NCBI GenBank assembly: GCA_050949085.1
Contig: JBMNFB010000001.1
Location: 806,001 to 870,000, forward strand
From: JBMNFB01 sp050949085
GTDB lineage: Bacteria; Bacillota; UBA994; UBA5500
Direction: 5' to 3'
Length of the DNA stretch: 64,000 bases
Positions within the stretch are counted from its first letter, which is position 1, and each line of letters opens with the position of its first letter. The notes under the pieces were generated by a model. It did no database searches. It was not told the DNA's origin and saw only the letters and a program-made list of their open reading frames with translations. Shown one piece after another: positions 40,110-48,683 of the stretch. Made by a program: the position numbers and the translations under genes.

Positions 40110-40667
40110 CTAGCGACTGCCCGCACCCTTCGCCTTCTGGCGGGGAGCGTAACGCTCCACCTCGCTGTAGATGCAGCCGCAATACTGCTGCCGATAAAGC
40201 CCAAAGTCTCTGGAGAGCTGGACGCTGCGCCTGAAGCCGGGACGGAAGTCCTGATAGTAGAACGGAATGCCATATTGCTCGCCTACCGCTTCGCCCACCT
40301 GACGAATCAGATCGTGCTGCTGGAATGGGCTGATCAGCAGCGTGGTGGTGAAAGCGTCAAACTTGCCATGCTTGGCGATCCGTGCCGCCTGCTCCAGCCG
40401 AATCTGGTAACAGAATCGGCAGCGAATCTCCTCCCGGTAGACCGTCTGCCGCAGCCAATCCGTGAAGTCATATCCACCGGGCTGCAGCATGGGCAGGTTC
40501 ATCTGTTCCGCCAGTTTTTCAAACGATTCCAGACGGCGCTGATACTCCTGATAGGGGTGAATGTTGGGGTTGTAGAAATAGCCGTATGGTTCGTGCCCCG
40601 CCTCACGCAGCGCCTCCACGGAATATGAGGCACACGGTCCGCAGCAAGCGTGCAGCAGCAGTTTCAT
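40110..40667 (-). CDS. queH: Epoxyqueuosine reductase QueH
   Basis: 185 residues. The N-terminal LLHACCGPCASYS (C8, C9, C12), IRCRFCYQIRLEQAA and QQYCGCIYSE are the cysteine motifs of QueH (formerly DUF208), which reduces epoxyqueuosine to queuosine in tRNA using an iron-sulfur and an iron site. It overlaps hemZ by 4 nt. With tgt and queA it gives the last three steps of queuosine synthesis, all within 9 kb, on the same strand but in two transcripts. Confidence 0.95.
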   Translation of the reverse strand: MKLLLHACCGPCASYSVEALREAGHEPYGYFYNPNIHPYQEYQRRLESFEKLAEQMNLPMLQPGGYDFTDWLRQTVYREEIRCRFCYQIRLEQAARIAKHGKFDAFTTTLLISPFQQHDLIRQVGEAVGEQYGIPFYYQDFRPGFRRSVQLSRDFGLYRQQYCGCIYSEVERYAPRQKAKGAGSR

Positions 40668-41842
40668 GGCCTGCCACTCCTTTCAAGCAGTGAATCTATC
40701 TTGCGTCGCGTGAGCTCGCCCACGCGATCGATATACATTAAGACATCCCGCGGATTACATAAAGTCTGCAAACTATGATCAGCGTTAAGGAACTTGCTGC
40801 AGGCGCCGCCGCCGAAGCCGAGAATGTGCTGGCGCTCCTCGATCATCAAAATGTTATAGCGGCACTCCGTCCCCGGCAGCGCCCAGCCGATATTCTCCTG
40901 CCCGCCGAGAATGTTGCGTTGGCGATAGAGGTAATAGGGTCGATAGCCAGCCTGCTGCAGCAGCTGCCGCGCCCGCTGGGCCATCGCCTGGGCTGTTTCA
41001 GCATCTGCAACCTCAAAGCCCGCCGCCGTGCCCTCCAGAACATAGCGGGACGCTCGCTTCGGCGAGAACATATGGATGGTGACGTTTTCGGGCCTCATCC
41101 CCAGCACCCACTGCAGACTGTCCTCGACCATCGGCAGATCCTCGCCAGGCAGACCGAGGATCAGATCCATGTTGATCACCGGAAACAGCGGCCGGGCCGC
41201 AGCATATGCCTGCTCGATGGACTCAGCCGTATGATTGCGCCCGATCAGCCGCAGGGTTCGCTCGTGCCGGGTCTGCGGGTTGATGCTGATCCGCTGCACA
41301 TCCTGGCGCTGCAGCAGAGCCAGATGCTCCAAACTCAGAGTCTCCGGCCTTCCGGCCTCCACGGAGAATTCCTGCCAGGGCTGAGGCAACGCCTCTCGCA
41401 GCTTGACGAGAATCTGTTCGAGTTCGGCGGGGGCCAGCGCGGTGGGCGTGCCACCGCCCAGATAGACCGAATCTACCGTAAAGCCCTGCTCCTGCAGGAG
41501 CTGCCCCACCTGCTCGATCTCCCCCACTACTGCGCGCACAAACTGCTGCCGCGAACTGCCCAGTTCACGCAACGAGTGCGAAGGGAAGGAGCAATAGAGG
41601 CAACGGGTGGGACAGTAGGGAACGCCGAGATACACGCTCAGCGAATGCTGCCTGATGCCGATCAGCACCGGCCGCTCCAGCATGGCCACCTGCGCCAGCA
41701 GCGCCGCTTTCTCCGGACTAACCCCGTAATGATCCTGCATCCGCGCTGCGGCTTCATCCACGCTCATCCCCTGATCGAGCCAGCGGTGAAAGGGTTTGCT
41801 GGGGCGGACTCCCTGTAGGCGCCCCCACGGCTTCGACTGCAT
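40664..41842 (-). CDS. hemZ: Coproporphyrinogen dehydrogenase HemZ-like radical SAM enzyme
   Basis: 392 residues. Radical SAM motif in GVPYCPTRCLYCSFPS, glycine-rich YLGGGTPTAL, SIDGL-like INMDLILGLPGED, and the HemN-family C-terminal segment with GFGGGACSKF and the HemZ-type YRQRNILGGQENIGWALPGTECRYNI. It would convert coproporphyrinogen III to protoporphyrinogen IX anaerobically, or serve another HemW-like role; no other haem genes are here. First gene of the hemZ-queH transcript; ATG after GGAGGAAGCTG. Confidence 0.87.
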   Translation of the reverse strand: MQSKPWGRLQGVRPSKPFHRWLDQGMSVDEAAARMQDHYGVSPEKAALLAQVAMLERPVLIGIRQHSLSVYLGVPYCPTRCLYCSFPSHSLRELGSSRQQFVRAVVGEIEQVGQLLQEQGFTVDSVYLGGGTPTALAPAELEQILVKLREALPQPWQEFSVEAGRPETLSLEHLALLQRQDVQRISINPQTRHERTLRLIGRNHTAESIEQAYAAARPLFPVINMDLILGLPGEDLPMVEDSLQWVLGMRPENVTIHMFSPKRASRYVLEGTAAGFEVADAETAQAMAQRARQLLQQAGYRPYYLYRQRNILGGQENIGWALPGTECRYNILMIEERQHILGFGGGACSKFLNADHSLQTLCNPRDVLMYIDRVGELTRRKIDSLLERSGRP

Positions 41843-42030
41843 CAGCTTCCTCCTCTCCCTGGCATCTGCAAGTACAGCTTAACATAATACGAGTCGCTGG
41901 AGAACTGCCCCGGCAGCCAAAGCGAGGCGTGATGGCATAAGGTATAATGACCAGTGTCAGTCTCTCGTCCTGCAGGTAGAGCACACCTGGTCTGGCGATC
42001 AGGGAGGAATGAGCAAAGAGGTGCGTAGAC

Positions 42031-42957
42031 ATGAACAATCCTGCAACAGGCCAGTCGAACCGCTTGCTGCTGATGACAATCTTGCCGGGACTGCTCTGGT
42101 CAACCGTGTTCCCGCTCTCCAAGTGGTTGCTGCAGACAGTTCCCCCCACCACGCTGGTCGCGGTTCGCTTTTCAGTGGGCGCTGCCTGCCTCCTGCTGTT
42201 TGCGGTTTACAGGTACTCCTGGGCCGCCGTCCGTAGCGCAGGGCGCCGCCGCTGGCCGTCTTTCCTCTTGCTGGGCTTCTTCGGTTTCTTCACTAATAAC
42301 TTCTTGCAGAACCTGGGGCTAAACTTGAGTACGGCGTCCAGCGCCAGCCTGCTCAGCACCACCGATCCGATTTTCACCGCCCTTCTCTCGGCTCTGATCC
42401 TCAAAGAGACGTTGACCGGACGCAAGCTGCTGGGGCTGACGCTCTCCTTTTTCGGCGTCTACCTCGTCACCACCAACGGGCAGTGGGCTATAGACTCGTC
42501 AGGCGGGCTGGGGAATGTACTGGTCATCGCCTCGGCCATCGGCTATAGCGTCTACACCGTTTTCTCCAAGCGCCTGCTGCACGCGGAAGAGCCGCCCATT
42601 GTCGTCGCCTGGTCAACTGCTGTCGGCGCGCTCCTGTTGCTGGTGGCGGCGTTATTGATGGATCCGCCCACCAGCTGGACACAGCTCTCCGGCTCGGAGT
42701 TGCTGATCCTCAGCTACCTCAGCATCGTGCCAACGGTAGTGCCAGTAGTGATCTACTCCTATTTGCTGCGCCAGGTGCAGGCCTCGCAAGCGGCGATCAC
42801 CCTTTTCCTCATCCCGGCCTTCTCGCTGATCTGGTCCGTCCTGCTCTTGCACGAACGGCTAACCTGGCCGATGCTGCTGGGCGGAGCCCTGATCCTCAGC
42901 GGCGTTGCCCTTTCGCTGAATCAGGGGCGGCGGGCAGCGCGTCAAGTCGAACACTAA
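42031..42957 (+). CDS. EamA/DMT family transporter
   Basis: 308 residues with ten membrane helices in two EamA repeats (PGLLWSTVFPLSKWLLQ in the first; GGLGNVLVIASAIGYSVYTVFSKRLL in the second). DMT carriers move amino acids, nucleotide sugars or drugs; none can be assigned. ATG follows GAGGTGCGTAGAC. Monocistronic; the next gene starts 125 nt later. Confidence 0.85.
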   Translation: MNNPATGQSNRLLLMTILPGLLWSTVFPLSKWLLQTVPPTTLVAVRFSVGAACLLLFAVYRYSWAAVRSAGRRRWPSFLLLGFFGFFTNNFLQNLGLNLSTASSASLLSTTDPIFTALLSALILKETLTGRKLLGLTLSFFGVYLVTTNGQWAIDSSGGLGNVLVIASAIGYSVYTVFSKRLLHAEEPPIVVAWSTAVGALLLLVAALLMDPPTSWTQLSGSELLILSYLSIVPTVVPVVIYSYLLRQVQASQAAITLFLIPAFSLIWSVLLLHERLTWPMLLGGALILSGVALSLNQGRRAARQVEH

Positions 42958-43081
42958 GGCGCTCTGTCCGCGTCGTGCGAAGACCAGTGATTGCCCATTT
43001 CCCCGGCATTCCGGATTCGTAAACGTCCTGGCGCGTGAATAGCTTTATTAACGAAGATCACGTGACAGGGAGAGGATTACG

Positions 43082-43999
43082 ATGACGCGAATGCCGATTT
43101 TTTTATTGCTGGCCGCCCTACTCTTGTCAGTTTTGCTGTTGGGCTGCGGCAAGCCAAAGCTGGTCCAGCCGCAGAACCTGCCTGCCCTGGAGATTCGACC
43201 AGGCGAAACACTGCCAGACCTGCCCGAAACGCTGGAAGTGACCTATTCTGACCGGACTACGGCTACACTGCCTGTCACCTGGGCCATCGAGGATCTGGCC
43301 AACAGGAGAATCTGGACAGATACGACCGTCAGTGGGACCGTCGTAGATGATATCGGAAACCTGCTGCCGGTAACGCAGCCGATCGTCATCGGTGAGGATG
43401 ACCGGGCGCTGCGCATCAGCCAGCAAGAGCTGACCGAAGATAACTGGGCCGAGTTGGTGACGAAGGCGCTGGACTATCATCAGGTCGATTTCAGCTTCTA
43501 TCGCGACCGGTCGGTCGTCGCCTACGTACTGAACAAGGAGCTGGTCTACCTCTGGAAAGCCGGCGAGCTCCTCAGCCAGGTGGTCCCAACAGACTACGGG
43601 CCGTTCCATGATCTGATCTGGTCGCGCGACGGCGCCTATCTGATGGCGGTTGCCGCGACCGACGCCGTCGCCAGGGTTGATGTGATCGATCCAGCAACCG
43701 GGCAATGCAGGACCTCGCTGCAGACGCTGGGCGGCGCCTTCTGGTCGCCTGCGTCGTCCGAACTCCTCATCGCCCGGCGGACCGACATCGAACTGGCTCA
43801 GGCCGTTGGTGACGGGATGGCTTATGAGCTGGCAGTCTACGACGTCGCCACGGGAGCGGCGACGGTGGTGGTGCCGGCTGATCCGACCTTCGTCCTGACA
43901 CCTGTTGGCTGGGACGGCCCTGACACGATCGTCTATGAGCGGGTCGATCTGACGAGCGGGACAACAGACACCCAGCTGCGCCAGACGATAGAGCGCTAG
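43082..43999 (+). CDS. Lipoprotein with Ig-like (Big_4) and propeller-like regions
   Basis: 305 residues. A signal peptide ends in the lipobox LLLGC (Cys about residue 21), so it is lipid-anchored outside the membrane. Residues 40-95 look like a Big_4 domain (LPETLEVTYSDRTTATLPVTW). The rest (YLWKAGELLSQV, DLIWSRDGAYLMAVA, GGAFWSPASSELLIARR) has two to three beta-propeller-like blade patterns (WSxDGxYLxxxA). No catalytic motif is visible. ATG follows AGGGAGAGG. Convergent with the ABC ATPase at 44007; only 7 bases separate the stops. Confidence 0.7.
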   Translation: MTRMPIFLLLAALLLSVLLLGCGKPKLVQPQNLPALEIRPGETLPDLPETLEVTYSDRTTATLPVTWAIEDLANRRIWTDTTVSGTVVDDIGNLLPVTQPIVIGEDDRALRISQQELTEDNWAELVTKALDYHQVDFSFYRDRSVVAYVLNKELVYLWKAGELLSQVVPTDYGPFHDLIWSRDGAYLMAVAATDAVARVDVIDPATGQCRTSLQTLGGAFWSPASSELLIARRTDIELAQAVGDGMAYELAVYDVATGAATVVVPADPTFVLTPVGWDGPDTIVYERVDLTSGTTDTQLRQTIER

Positions 44000-44006
44000 T
44001 CGCTAC

Positions 44007-45017
44007 TCACCATCTGCTGTACAACCCGGCGACTACCTGCTCGATGGGTGCCTTTCTCAGCTCAACATCCAGCACCCCGTCCAGCTGCGCAACCTGAGCG
44101 AGTATGGTCTGAATGGGGACGACGGCCGCATCAAACTCATATTCGACGACTCCCCGGTCCTGCGACAGCAAAGTCGCCCCGCTGATCTCCGGCGCCACCT
44201 CGCCCTGTTGAGTCAGCCTGACGATACTGAGGTTGCCAGCTGCTTCGCGCAGCTGCAACCAACTTCCATCAAAGGCCACCCGGCCCGCCGAGAGCATGAT
44301 GATGCGCTGGGCCATCTCCTCCAGGTCGTCCATGTCATGGCTCGTCACCACAATGGTCGTGTTCTGCTCGCGATTGATGCGCTTCAGGAAGTCGATCATC
44401 TGGCGCTTGGCCAGAACATCGAGCCCCAGCGTGGGCTCGTCAAGGAAGATGACATCGGGATTGTGGAGCAACATCAGCCCCAGGTCGGCCCGCATGCGCT
44501 GCCCCAGGCTGAGCTCACGGGCGAAGGTGCGCAGGATGCCAGAGAGGCCCAGCAGCTCGGTGATCATGGCAAATCGCGCTCTATAGTCCTCGTCAGAAAT
44601 ATCCCAGACTGCTTTCTTCCACTGAAAGCTTACTTCAACCGGGTGATCCCACCAGAGTTCGGTGCGCTGCCCAAAGACTACGCCAACTCGCCGCATCAGC
44701 TCGACCCGGGATGCAGCCGGGTTCATGCCCAGGACAGCGACTTGCCCTGAAGTCGGCTGCAAGATACCAGCAAGGATTTTGATGGTCGTACTCTTACCAG
44801 CACCGTTGGCACCCGCGTAGGCCACAAATTCTCCACGCTCGATCTGCAGACTAACACTATCCAGCGCAGTGACAACCCGCATTTCAGGGCTGATCAGGTT
44901 GCGCAAGACATCCTTCAGCTTCCCGCTCCTCTGCCACTGGACAAACTCCTTGGTGACATCGACCAGACTAACGGCGGTGTCCGCGCACTGTATATCTAAC
45001 TGAGCCGCGTTTTGCAT
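44007..45017 (-). CDS. ABC transporter ATP-binding protein (COG4586-like), second module
   Basis: 336 residues. Walker A GANGAGKST, signature LSLGQRMRAD, Walker B VIFLDEPT, H-loop TSHDM; the family segment GVVFGQRTELWWDHPV is nearly the same as that in the ATPase at 3392-4375. An N-terminal region (SLVDVTKEFVQWQRSGKLKDVLRNLI) is typical of COG4586. The ATG follows GAGGTATT and overlaps the permease gene by 50 nt. It is the last gene of the three-gene exporter operon. Confidence 0.85.
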   Translation of the reverse strand: MQNAAQLDIQCADTAVSLVDVTKEFVQWQRSGKLKDVLRNLISPEMRVVTALDSVSLQIERGEFVAYAGANGAGKSTTIKILAGILQPTSGQVAVLGMNPAASRVELMRRVGVVFGQRTELWWDHPVEVSFQWKKAVWDISDEDYRARFAMITELLGLSGILRTFARELSLGQRMRADLGLMLLHNPDVIFLDEPTLGLDVLAKRQMIDFLKRINREQNTTIVVTSHDMDDLEEMAQRIIMLSAGRVAFDGSWLQLREAAGNLSIVRLTQQGEVAPEISGATLLSQDRGVVEYEFDAAVVPIQTILAQVAQLDGVLDVELRKAPIEQVVAGLYSRW

Positions 45018-45813
45018 AATACCTCAATCCTTTCCGAAATAGCGTTGCCGCCAGAACTACAAGTACGGCGGTCATAATCAGCAGCAGGGCGTCGGGCAGA
45101 CCATCCAGCGCCTGGCCCAGCAGCAGGTTGGCCGGGAACCAGGCCGCCAGACCGACAGGAACGGCGGTGCAAAGCAGCGTCCTGGCTGCCAGACTGAGTC
45201 CGCCGATGGGGAAGCTCTTCAGCGCGGCAAACAGTCCGAGGGCCGTAGTCGAGATCTCTTCTGCCGCGACCGGCGCATAGAACGCGATACTGCCGAAGAT
45301 ATATGAGAAACTGAGGACAACCCCCACCGAGCAACAGATGGCCAAGAGAAAACCAGGAACAAAGAGTAGATGCAGGCTCCTGCCCAGTTGATGCAGCGCC
45401 GTCAGCGTCAAGCCCAGGCCGCAGAGCAGCGTGCTGTTTCCCGAAACCGGCAGAAATCCCTCGGTCGCCAGCTGCATCCAGAGCGGCACCGGCTGCAGCA
45501 GTCGATGATCAAGCTGGCCACGGCCGATCAGCCGACTTATCCACGCCACGTTGTTCATGTTGAAAAACATCTGAATAACACCATCAACCGTGCAGGCATA
45601 GCCCAGCATGAACAGTACCTGGCTCTTGTTCATACCGCCAATATTGCCAAAGCGCTCAGCCAGAAGGAAAACACCGGCGATAGCAGACAGATTGGCGATG
45701 ACATCGGACACGATAGCGGCGATACAGTACCTGGTATCGCGCAAGAACCAGAGCAAATCGAGCCAGGCGTAGATTCGCCAGAGTCTGAACAACTGCTTGA
45801 GACTAGCCACCAT
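44968..45813 (-). CDS. ABC-2 type permease of the second module
   Basis: 281 residues, about six membrane helices. The loop ISRLIGRGQLDHRLLQPVPLWMQL corresponds to the ATPase-contacting loop also seen in the permeases at 1775 and 2568. It overlaps both neighbours (11 nt with the upstream permease, 50 nt with the ATPase), which indicates tight coupling. The final 20 residues (KGLRYYAKRGSVRYTVRGHRR) are basic and encoded in the ATPase overlap. Confidence 0.8.
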   Translation of the reverse strand: MVASLKQLFRLWRIYAWLDLLWFLRDTRYCIAAIVSDVIANLSAIAGVFLLAERFGNIGGMNKSQVLFMLGYACTVDGVIQMFFNMNNVAWISRLIGRGQLDHRLLQPVPLWMQLATEGFLPVSGNSTLLCGLGLTLTALHQLGRSLHLLFVPGFLLAICCSVGVVLSFSYIFGSIAFYAPVAAEEISTTALGLFAALKSFPIGGLSLAARTLLCTAVPVGLAAWFPANLLLGQALDGLPDALLLIMTAVLVVLAATLFRKGLRYYAKRGSVRYTVRGHRR

Positions 45814-46582
45814 AGGACACCATCCTTTCCTGACTGTGCCTGAGCATGATCAGCGCCAGGGGCCAGAGGATGGCGTTCCAAAGGAGCTGCAGCGAGAGGA
45901 GACGAGCCACCTCCGAACTGCCGCAAAGGATCAGCAAAGGAGCGCTGGCCACTGACCCAAAGGGCAGCAGCTCAAATATCCGTCCGAGCCCCTCAGGAAG
46001 GAGCGCGAAGGGAATCAGCGCGCCCGAGAACAGCTTGATCACGGCCTGGCGGATGCTGTAGGCAGTGTAGCTCGCGTGCTGAACATGGATGACGAGTGAC
46101 GCGAAGATAAAGTCCAGGGCAAAGCCCAGCGAGATGGCGCAGAACAGACTGACCACGAACGGCAGTGCGTTGCTGAGCAGCGGAGCTAGATCGATCCCAA
46201 GTAACGGGGAGATTGCCAGCATTGGAATCGAATAGAGCAAGAGCCCAGGCAGCCACGATCCAACCGTCTCGGCGATCAGCTGGAGAACGATAGGCAGTGG
46301 ATGCAGGTAGTTTGAGATAAACGAACCTTCCCAGAAGGCCGTGGTAGCGGGTGTTACCACATTCAGCTGCTCGCTGAGCACCGAGGAGAACAGTGTATAC
46401 AGCAGCAGCTCCCCCAGTGTAAACCCGCCCAGGTCAGCCCCCTGCTCGGCCAGCGACCGCCAGAGCAGCAGCAGGATGATCAGGCGAGCCAACTGCATGA
46501 GATACCCGCCGAGAACGTAAAGCAGTCCCCCGTCAAAGCCGCGGGTGGCTGATAGCCGGGCGATGATTGTGTACTTTTGCAT
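45803..46582 (-). CDS. ABC-2 type permease of the second module, first gene of the operon
   Basis: 259 residues, six membrane helices, with the family loop FWEGSFISNYLHPLPIVLQLIAETVGSWLPG. The ATG follows GGAGGGCTATCCATC. The 330-nt leader contains a 39-aa ORF and two intrinsic terminators in series (46694-46725 and 46603-46638), so expression must depend on antitermination, read-through or an internal promoter. Confidence 0.82.
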   Translation of the reverse strand: MQKYTIIARLSATRGFDGGLLYVLGGYLMQLARLIILLLLWRSLAEQGADLGGFTLGELLLYTLFSSVLSEQLNVVTPATTAFWEGSFISNYLHPLPIVLQLIAETVGSWLPGLLLYSIPMLAISPLLGIDLAPLLSNALPFVVSLFCAISLGFALDFIFASLVIHVQHASYTAYSIRQAVIKLFSGALIPFALLPEGLGRIFELLPFGSVASAPLLILCGSSEVARLLSLQLLWNAILWPLALIMLRHSQERMVSYGG

Positions 46583-46602
46583 GATGGATAGCCCTCCAGT
46601 CT

Positions 46603-46638
46603 ATAAAATAGAAAAGCCACGGGCCTGTTGCCCGTGGC
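46603..46638 (-). terminator. Intrinsic terminator T2, immediately before the ABC-2 exporter genes
   Basis: GCCACGGGC and GCCCGTGGC form a 9-bp perfect stem with a 5-nt loop, followed by TTTTCTATTTT on the minus strand. It ends only 20 nt before the permease start codon, so it lies in the leader of that gene. Confidence 0.88.
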
Positions 46639-46693
46639 GATATCCTCAGCGCAGCCTGGGCCCTGCTCGTGCTAAAAGCAGGCCACCAGCTCC

Positions 46694-46725
46694 CAAAGAA
46701 AAACACCGCGGGCATGCACCCGCGG
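46694..46725 (-). terminator. Intrinsic terminator T1 in the exporter leader
   Basis: CCGCGGG and CCCGCGG, 6-nt loop, followed by TGTTTTTCTTT on the minus strand; about 50 nt after the stop of the 39-aa ORF. A third hairpin (AGCCTG...CAGGCT with inner CCCTG...CAGGG, 46740-46779) overlaps the stop codon. Confidence 0.85.
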
Positions 46726-46773
46726 CCAAACTGCATAATTAGCCTGGAAACCCTGACGATGCTAGCAACAGGG

Positions 46774-46893
46774 TCAGGCTGCAGGGTGCCTGGGTGCTAA
46801 ATTTGGGTACACTACTCCCTTGGTGCTTTTCCGGAATCCCCCGATCCGCTTCATAAGGACAAAGTTGACAGTGTCAAACCCCTTTGCCAGCAT
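46774..46893 (-). CDS. Small ORF of 39 aa in the leader of the ABC-2 exporter operon
   Basis: ATG at 46893 with GGGAGGGG 8 nt upstream. The product begins MLAKGFDTVNFVLMKRIGGF, continues with a basic RKSTKGVVYPNL segment and ends in PRHPAA; it has no cysteine. It has a plausible promoter and its own terminator. It could be a leader peptide controlling the exporter by attenuation, or a small secreted or antimicrobial peptide whose exporter is downstream. No modification enzyme is nearby and I do not recognise the family. Confidence 0.5.
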   Translation of the reverse strand: MLAKGFDTVNFVLMKRIGGFRKSTKGVVYPNLAPRHPAA

Positions 46894-46927
46894 GCCAGGC
46901 CCCTCCCTTCCATGGTTGTTCCTGGCT

Positions 46928-46956
46928 ATCTTACCATGTTGATGTGCGGCGCACAA
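46928..46956 (-). promoter_or_regulatory. Candidate promoter of the exporter leader
   Basis: Minus strand: TTGTGC (46956-46951), 17-nt spacer, TAAGAT (46933-46928). Moderate match; predicted start about 30 nt before the small ORF. Confidence 0.45.
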
Positions 46957-47109
46957 GCTTTTTTTTGCTTCTCCTGGAGATAGTCATAACAGCCAACGGC
47001 GAGCTCTAGAAAGAGGCCCCTGGGGTTTGACTTAGCGAGTAGATCTGCCCGCACACCAAGAAGGCTGCTCGGTGCTCCCGAGAAGCCTTACTCTCCCAAT
47101 TAGTTCGTG

Positions 47110-47622
47110 CTATCCCTGCCGTCGCAACACATAGGAAGGATGCATCAGACCCGTCGGCGGGTAATATTCTTCCCCGACACGGACAAAGCCGAGGCGCGTC
47201 AGTGTCCGCTCGGAGGCCTTGTTCTGCGGATGGTGACCAGCCACGAGTTGCGTTAGCCCCAGCTCGCGAAACGCATAGGCGATGACGGCCAGACTGGCTT
47301 CGCTGGCATAGCCCTGGTGCCAGAACTCCGGCAACAGGTGGGCACCGAGCTCGGCGCTGCCTGGCTGATGGGGCTTCAGACCGCAGCAGCCAACAAAGGC
47401 TCCGTCGTGCTGGCGGAAGATCGGCCAATACTGCATTGCCTGTTCTCGCCCGTACCTTACTTCCGTCGCCAGCCGCTCTGCGATCTGCCGCTCTGTGAAT
47501 GGGCCGGTTGAAATGTACCTGCTCACAGCCGGGTCTCCCCAGAGCCTTCTGGCCAGGTTGAGGGCATTTTCCGTCCAGCGAGAGAAACCCAGCCTCTCAG
47601 TCTTCAGCCAGTACGTTGGCAT
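47110..47622 (-). CDS. GNAT family N-acetyltransferase
   Basis: 170 residues (173 if a GTG at 47631 is used). It shows TERLGFSRWTEN, ELGAHLLPEFWHQGYASEASLAVIAYAF (acetyl-CoA loop QGYASE) and HPQNKASERTLTRLGFVRVGEE, the RimJ/RimL type. It starts 9-18 nt after ruvB and is probably cotranscribed at the end of the ruvCAB operon. Substrate unknown. Confidence 0.82.
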   Translation of the reverse strand: MPTYWLKTERLGFSRWTENALNLARRLWGDPAVSRYISTGPFTERQIAERLATEVRYGREQAMQYWPIFRQHDGAFVGCCGLKPHQPGSAELGAHLLPEFWHQGYASEASLAVIAYAFRELGLTQLVAGHHPQNKASERTLTRLGFVRVGEEYYPPTGLMHPSYVLRRQG

Positions 47623-47640
47623 CTTCGTCACCCCACCCTG

Positions 47641-48672
47641 TCAGAGCAGTCGCAGCTGCTCCTGTTTCTCCGCCGTCTCCGGTTCGATGCCCAGATGCTC
47701 AAGGGCCAGACGGGTAGTCATCCGCCCGCGCGGCGTACGCTGCAAGAATCCCAGCTGCATCAGATACGGCTCCAGCACATCCTCGATGGTTTCTGGAGCT
47801 TCGCTGATGGTGGCTGCCATAGTGTCCAGGCCCACCGGGCCGCCGTCGTACCGCTCGATGATGGTTCGGAGCAGCTGCCGGTCGGTGGCGTCCAGACCCA
47901 GGGGGTCGATCTCCAGCATCTCCAGTGCTGACTGGGCGATGGGCAGGGTGATGACGCCATCGCCCCTGACCTCGGCGTAGTCGCGTACGCGGCGCAGCAG
48001 CCGATTGACGACCCGCGGCGTACCCCGTGCCCGCCGGGCAATTTCGGCTGCGCCTGCGGCATCCAGCCCGATCCCCAGGATCTTGGCTGAGCGAAAAGCG
48101 ATAGTTTGCAGGTCGTGCTCGTTGTAGAAATCCAGACGGCTGATCACACCAAAGCGATCCCGCAGTGGTGCCGATAGCGACCCAGCCCGGGTCGTAGCGC
48201 CGATCAGGGTGAAACGGGGCAGGTCCAGGCGTACCGAGCGGGCGCTGGGCCCCTTGCCGATGATGATATCCAGCGCGTAGTCCTCCATGGCCGGATAGAG
48301 CACTTCCTCCACGCTGCGGTGCAGGCGATGAATTTCGTCGATAAACAGGCAATCATGCGGTGCCAGATTGGTGAGTAACGCCGCAAGATCGCCGGGCCGC
48401 TCGATGGCCGGGCCCGAGGTGATGCGCAGATTGACACCCAGTTCGTTGGCGATGATATGTGACAGGGTCGTCTTGCCCAGGCCCGGCGGACCATAGAGCA
48501 GGACGTGGTCCAAAGCTTCGTTGCGCTGCTTGGCGGCCTGAATAAAGATGCTCAGCGTCTCCTTCACCTTGTCCTGACCGATGTACTCGTCCAGGTAGCG
48601 GGGACGCAGGCTACCCTCGATTTCCTCATCGCCCAGCAGCGGAGCGCCGGCGATAATGCGATTATCTTCCAC
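47641..48672 (-). CDS. ruvB: Holliday junction branch migration helicase RuvB
   Basis: 343 residues. AAA+ ATPase with SLRPRYLDEYIGQDKVKETL, Walker A GPPGLGKTT, Walker B CLFIDEIHRL, sensor ATTRAGSLSAPLRDRFG (arginine finger region) and the winged-helix C-terminus. It drives branch migration with RuvA. The start is GTG 48672, 7 nt after GGAGG; the GTG at 48678 would overlap that site. Confidence 0.98.
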   Translation of the reverse strand: MEDNRIIAGAPLLGDEEIEGSLRPRYLDEYIGQDKVKETLSIFIQAAKQRNEALDHVLLYGPPGLGKTTLSHIIANELGVNLRITSGPAIERPGDLAALLTNLAPHDCLFIDEIHRLHRSVEEVLYPAMEDYALDIIIGKGPSARSVRLDLPRFTLIGATTRAGSLSAPLRDRFGVISRLDFYNEHDLQTIAFRSAKILGIGLDAAGAAEIARRARGTPRVVNRLLRRVRDYAEVRGDGVITLPIAQSALEMLEIDPLGLDATDRQLLRTIIERYDGGPVGLDTMAATISEAPETIEDVLEPYLMQLGFLQRTPRGRMTTRLALEHLGIEPETAEKQEQLRLL

Positions 48673-48683
48673 TGCCACCCCTC

